A DNA stretch of 9,726 nt from Candidatus Sediminicultor secundus. Its GTDB lineage: Bacteria > Atribacterota > JS1 > SB-45 > 34-128. The stretch spans positions 1-9,726 of the forward strand of contig NCRO01000153.1 in assembly GCA_002849045.2 (NCBI GenBank), written 5' to 3'. Below the pieces are notes generated by a model. It saw only the letters and a program-made list of their open reading frames with translations. It was not told the origin of the DNA and did not search any database. A program made the translations under genes and the position numbers. Positions 7,724 through 9,726 of the stretch are shown one piece after another. The number at the start of each line of letters is the position of its first letter. Within the stretch, counting starts at the first letter, position 1.

Positions 7724-7811
7724 CCCTTTTAAATTAGCTCAGAGAAACTAATAAGGGGATGAAAGAGAAAATTCTATCCTCTTATTAATTTAATTTAATA
7801 AGAGGATTTTT
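7724..7811 (+). promoter_or_regulatory. Upstream PyrR-type attenuator with divergent binding loop
   Basis: Three mutually exclusive structures can be drawn. The first hairpin has a lower stem CCCTT (7724-7728)/AAGGG (7753-7757), a 4-nt 5'-side bulge TTAA, an upper stem ATTAG (7733-7737)/CTAAT (7748-7752) and a 10-nt loop CTCAGAGAAA. An antiterminator can pair 7748-7760 with 7776-7788 (12 of 13 positions, one of them G-U). A 13-bp terminator hairpin follows. The architecture matches the second attenuator piece for piece, including bulge and loop size. However, the loop is CTCAGAGAAA rather than the PyrR-type TCCAGNGAGG, so the ligand may be PyrR bound weakly or something else. There is no open reading frame between the two attenuators. 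Confidence 0.7.
7776..7811 (+). terminator. Rho-independent terminator of the first attenuator
   Basis: A perfect 13-bp stem, 7776-7788 with 7795-7807, closes a 6-nt loop and runs into TTTTT (7807-7811). Its 5' arm is the same strand that can pair with 7748-7760 as an antiterminator, so it is likely conditional. Confidence 0.85.
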
Positions 7812-7833
7812 AGTAATAAAACAAATTTAATAC

Positions 7834-7916
7834 TTCCTTTAATATCAGTCCAGTGAGGCTGGTAAGGAAAAATTATTACCCCCTTATCAGCCAGAATGGG
7901 TTGTAAGGGGGTTTTT
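7834..7916 (+). promoter_or_regulatory. PyrR-binding pyr attenuator upstream of pyrR
   Basis: The anti-antiterminator has a lower stem TTCCTT (7834-7839)/AAGGAA (7864-7869), a 4-nt 5' bulge TAAT, an upper stem ATCAG (7844-7848)/CTGGT (7859-7863) and loop TCCAGTGAGG. AGTCCAGTGAGGCT fits the known PyrR recognition pattern ARUCCNGNGAGGYU at every position. The antiterminator pairs GGCTGGTAAGG (7857-7867) with CCTTATCAGCC (7882-7892), with one G-U. By the established mechanism, UMP-bound PyrR stabilises the first hairpin, blocks the antiterminator and lets the terminator form, so pyrR is expected to repress itself when pyrimidines are plentiful. Confidence 0.92.
7878..7916 (+). terminator. Rho-independent terminator of the PyrR attenuator
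   Basis: ACCCCCTTA (7878-7886) pairs with TAAGGGGGT (7904-7912), and the stem extends imperfectly inward (CAGCC with GGTTG, one bulged T). It is followed by TTTTT at 7912-7916. The 5' arm overlaps the antiterminator 3' strand, as expected for a conditional terminator. Confidence 0.88.
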
Positions 7917-7936
7917 GTTTAAATATATGGTGGTAG

Positions 7937-8500
<564 letters not shown>

Positions 8501-8503
8501 ATT

Positions 8504-8520
8504 CGTATCTCGTATCTCGT
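8504..8520. repeat. Tandem 7-mer CGTATCT, 2.4 copies
   Basis: CGTATCT CGTATCT CGT lies directly after the pyrR stop codon. The copies are perfect. Confidence 0.85.
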
Positions 8521-8591
8521 TGAGAAATAAGTATAGAGTATTTAGTTAAGGAAATAAAAGATAGAGGTCGGAGAAAATATCATCTCAAAGC

Positions 8592-8631
8592 AACTGGTAA
8601 ACCGGCGAACAGGGTAACTGGATAACTAAAA
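8592..8631. repeat. Degenerate 8-nt tandem repeat, five units starting AAC
   Basis: Units at 8592, 8600, 8608, 8616 and 8624 read AACTGGTA, AACCGGCG, AACAGGGT, AACTGGAT and AACTAAAA. The AAC phase and an often-present GG are kept while the other positions vary. This looks like an eroded short tandem array. Confidence 0.5.
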
Positions 8632-8723
8632 TACACAATATACGATTCTAAACTACTATACGCCAAACGTTAGAAAAGGTTTTGAGTTATGGTTTTTCGC
8701 TTTTACTTTTTAGCTTACTAAAT

Positions 8724-8740
8724 ACTATTCACTATTCACT
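8724..8740. repeat. Tandem 7-mer ACTATTC, 2.4 copies
   Basis: ACTATTC ACTATTC ACT is a perfect period-7 array, the same period and copy number as the one at 8504. Confidence 0.85.
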
Positions 8741-8752
8741 AACGACTAATTG

Positions 8753-8772
8753 AATTGGTCAATTGGTGAATT
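8753..8772. repeat. Tandem 8-mer AATTGGTS, 2.5 copies
   Basis: AATTGGTC AATTGGTG AATT is a period-8 array with one variable base, close to the breakpoint of the truncated sucC-like gene. Confidence 0.75.
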
Positions 8773-8794
8773 AAAAAAGAAGGTGAGTGCGATT

Positions 8795-9391
8795 TTAAAT
8801 ATTAATGAGGGCCAAAGGATTTATCTCAACAATCAAACAATCGTATTTTTTATAAATACAATAAAGTGTCTTTACTGTCTTTTTAAGTTTTGAGAACATC
8901 TCTCTATCGTTATTTAGCAAAGGTAGTAATCGATTAATATGAAATTCCTGAAGGCCTAATAGTTCATCAATATAAATTTTTGTAATTTTCTCAGGATGTT
9001 TTTTCGAAATTTCTTCTATATCCATTCCCCCGAAAGAGCTAAATATTACAAGCGTCTTTTTCATTTTTCTATCTAAAACAATGCTTAAATAAAATTCTTG
9101 TTTAATTTCTATTTTTTCCAGAACTAGTATCCCGGTTGGTTTATGGCCTTTTATTTCAGTTTTTAATATTTTACCTGCTACTTTTTCTGCATCACTTAAA
9201 TCATCTACTATTTTTACCCCTCCAGCCTTTCCTCTTCCTCCCACTAAGACCTGGGACTTAAGAACAACCGGGACTCCGATGGCTGCAGCTATTTGTTTTG
9301 CTTCTTGAGGTGTTTTGGCTAATTTTCCTTTTTGAATATCAATCCCATACTTAGAAAAAATTTCTTTTACTTGATATTCATACAGCTTCAT
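8795..9391 (-). pseudogene. Second succinyl-CoA ligase beta-like gene, ATP-grasp half only
   Basis: The 198-residue product starts like SucC (MKLYEYQVKEIFSKYGI) and has [14 protein letters not shown] (45-58) and the metal-site segment LIVEINPL (186-193). These align residue for residue with the complete sucC in this window, but the sequences differ widely, so it is an old paralogue and not a copy. It stops five residues after NPL, where the other protein continues with DAKI and the whole CoA-ligase domain. No continuation is found in any minus-strand frame down to 8500. ATG at 9389-9391 is preceded by AAGGAG (9403-9408, minus strand). It follows the korC-like gene by 33 nt in the same direction, a usual kor-suc arrangement. 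Truncation may be real or due to a mis-join near 8800-8812. It is unlikely to function alone. Confidence 0.85.
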
Positions 9392-9424
9392 CCTATATTT
9401 TGCTCCTTAATTGAAATATTGGGC

Positions 9425-9726
9425 TCATTTGATTAAAGAAAATCCTAGTTCAAAAGCTTTTAAATTGCTGCTTCCACTGTTTTTGGGCACCCTGTCTAAT
9501 ATTGCCTTTCTTATGCTATCCATGCTAACGATCTTGCTAATACCAACTAGAGCTCCTAAAAAACAAATATTGGTTGGCAATGTAGTACCTAGCTCTTCTC
9601 TAACTAATCTAGTAAAGGGAAAAGCATGGACATTTTCAGAATCAGGTATAGATTCACTTTTTATTAGAGATGAATCTAAAATAACAAGAGTATCTTTTTT
9701 TATTTTTTTACCATATTTATCATATG
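9425..9726 (-). CDS. 2-oxoacid:ferredoxin oxidoreductase gamma subunit (KorC/PorC-like), C-terminal part
   Basis: The minus-strand frame is open from the window edge to TGA at 9425-9427 and gives 99 residues with no start codon inside the window. The pattern TLVILDSSLI, FPFTRLVREELG, then TNICFLGALVGISKIV and NLKAFELGFSLIK at the end matches the C-terminal half of the gamma subunit of 2-oxoglutarate or pyruvate:ferredoxin oxidoreductases. These enzymes convert a 2-oxoacid and CoA to acyl-CoA, CO2 and reduced ferredoxin. Full gamma subunits are about 180-190 residues, so roughly half is present. The adjacent sucC-like gene points to 2-oxoglutarate as substrate, making KorC the better guess than PorC. 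That assignment is inference from context. Confidence 0.82.
   Translation of the reverse strand, partial: YDKYGKKIKKDTLVILDSSLIKSESIPDSENVHAFPFTRLVREELGTTLPTNICFLGALVGISKIVSMDSIRKAILDRVPKNSGSSNLKAFELGFSLIK

Larger units (their letters stand above)
8501..8794. other. Non-coding, AT-rich region with short tandem repeats
   Basis: No credible gene, tRNA or strong terminator is visible between pyrR and the convergent sucC-like gene. The notable content is four short tandem arrays of period 7 or 8, listed separately. A ribosome-site-like AAGGTGAG near 8780 is followed by a frame opening at GTG 8783, but that frame soon runs antisense into the sucC-like gene. Confidence 0.6.

Noticed and set aside
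8783..8893. Small plus-strand gene starting GTG 8783 behind an AAGGTGAG motif
   Set aside because: Most of it is antisense to the conserved sucC-like gene and the putative ribosome site overlaps or touches the start; at most it is the first codons of a gene cut by a mis-join.

Overview
The window is AT-rich DNA from what looks like a strictly anaerobic, probably uncultivated bacterium. It carries an HdrA/MvhDGA electron-bifurcating hydrogenase module, succinyl-CoA ligase genes, the end of a 2-oxoacid:ferredoxin oxidoreductase operon and a pyrR gene under RNA attenuation. PyrR and its leader type argue for Bacteria rather than Archaea, although the Hdr/Mvh genes have methanogen-type relatives. 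I cannot name the lineage from the sequence alone.

Layout. Bases 1-184 are a perfect reverse complement of 1187-1370, which lie inside hdrA. This looks like a chimeric fold-back join, so hdrA is 5'-truncated. From 181 to 5190 a tight plus-strand operon encodes HdrA, MvhD, MvhG (small subunit), MvhA (large subunit) and a [NiFe]-hydrogenase maturation protease. The protease has no ATG, GTG or TTG start (ATA is the best candidate) and is easily missed. From 5219 to 5571 lies the 3' remnant of a CCG-domain (HdrB/HdrD-like) protein with a one-base lesion. It overlaps sucC by ATGA, and sucC overlaps sucD by TTGA. sucD is full length except for one extra T in a T6 run.

From 7672 a promoter drives a leader of about 250 nt with two consecutive PyrR-type attenuators, followed by pyrR (7955-8500). 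The second attenuator has the canonical PyrR-binding loop. The first has the same fold but a divergent loop. Bases 8501-8794 are non-coding and hold several short tandem repeats of period 7-8. On the minus strand, reading in from the right edge, come the C-terminal part of a KorC/PorC gamma subunit and a second, diverged sucC paralogue that stops after the ATP-grasp half.

How the genes fit together (inference). The Mvh hydrogenase passes electrons through MvhD to HdrA, which uses flavin-based bifurcation to couple ferredoxin to a second acceptor through a CCG-type HdrB/D partner. Kor and SucCD would exchange 2-oxoglutarate, succinyl-CoA and succinate with ferredoxin and ATP. The region therefore reads as an H2/ferredoxin/substrate-level-phosphorylation island. 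The number of lesions (fold-back end, two homopolymer indels, a missing start, one half gene) suggests either an amplification- or assembly-damaged contig or real gene decay. The two cannot be told apart here.
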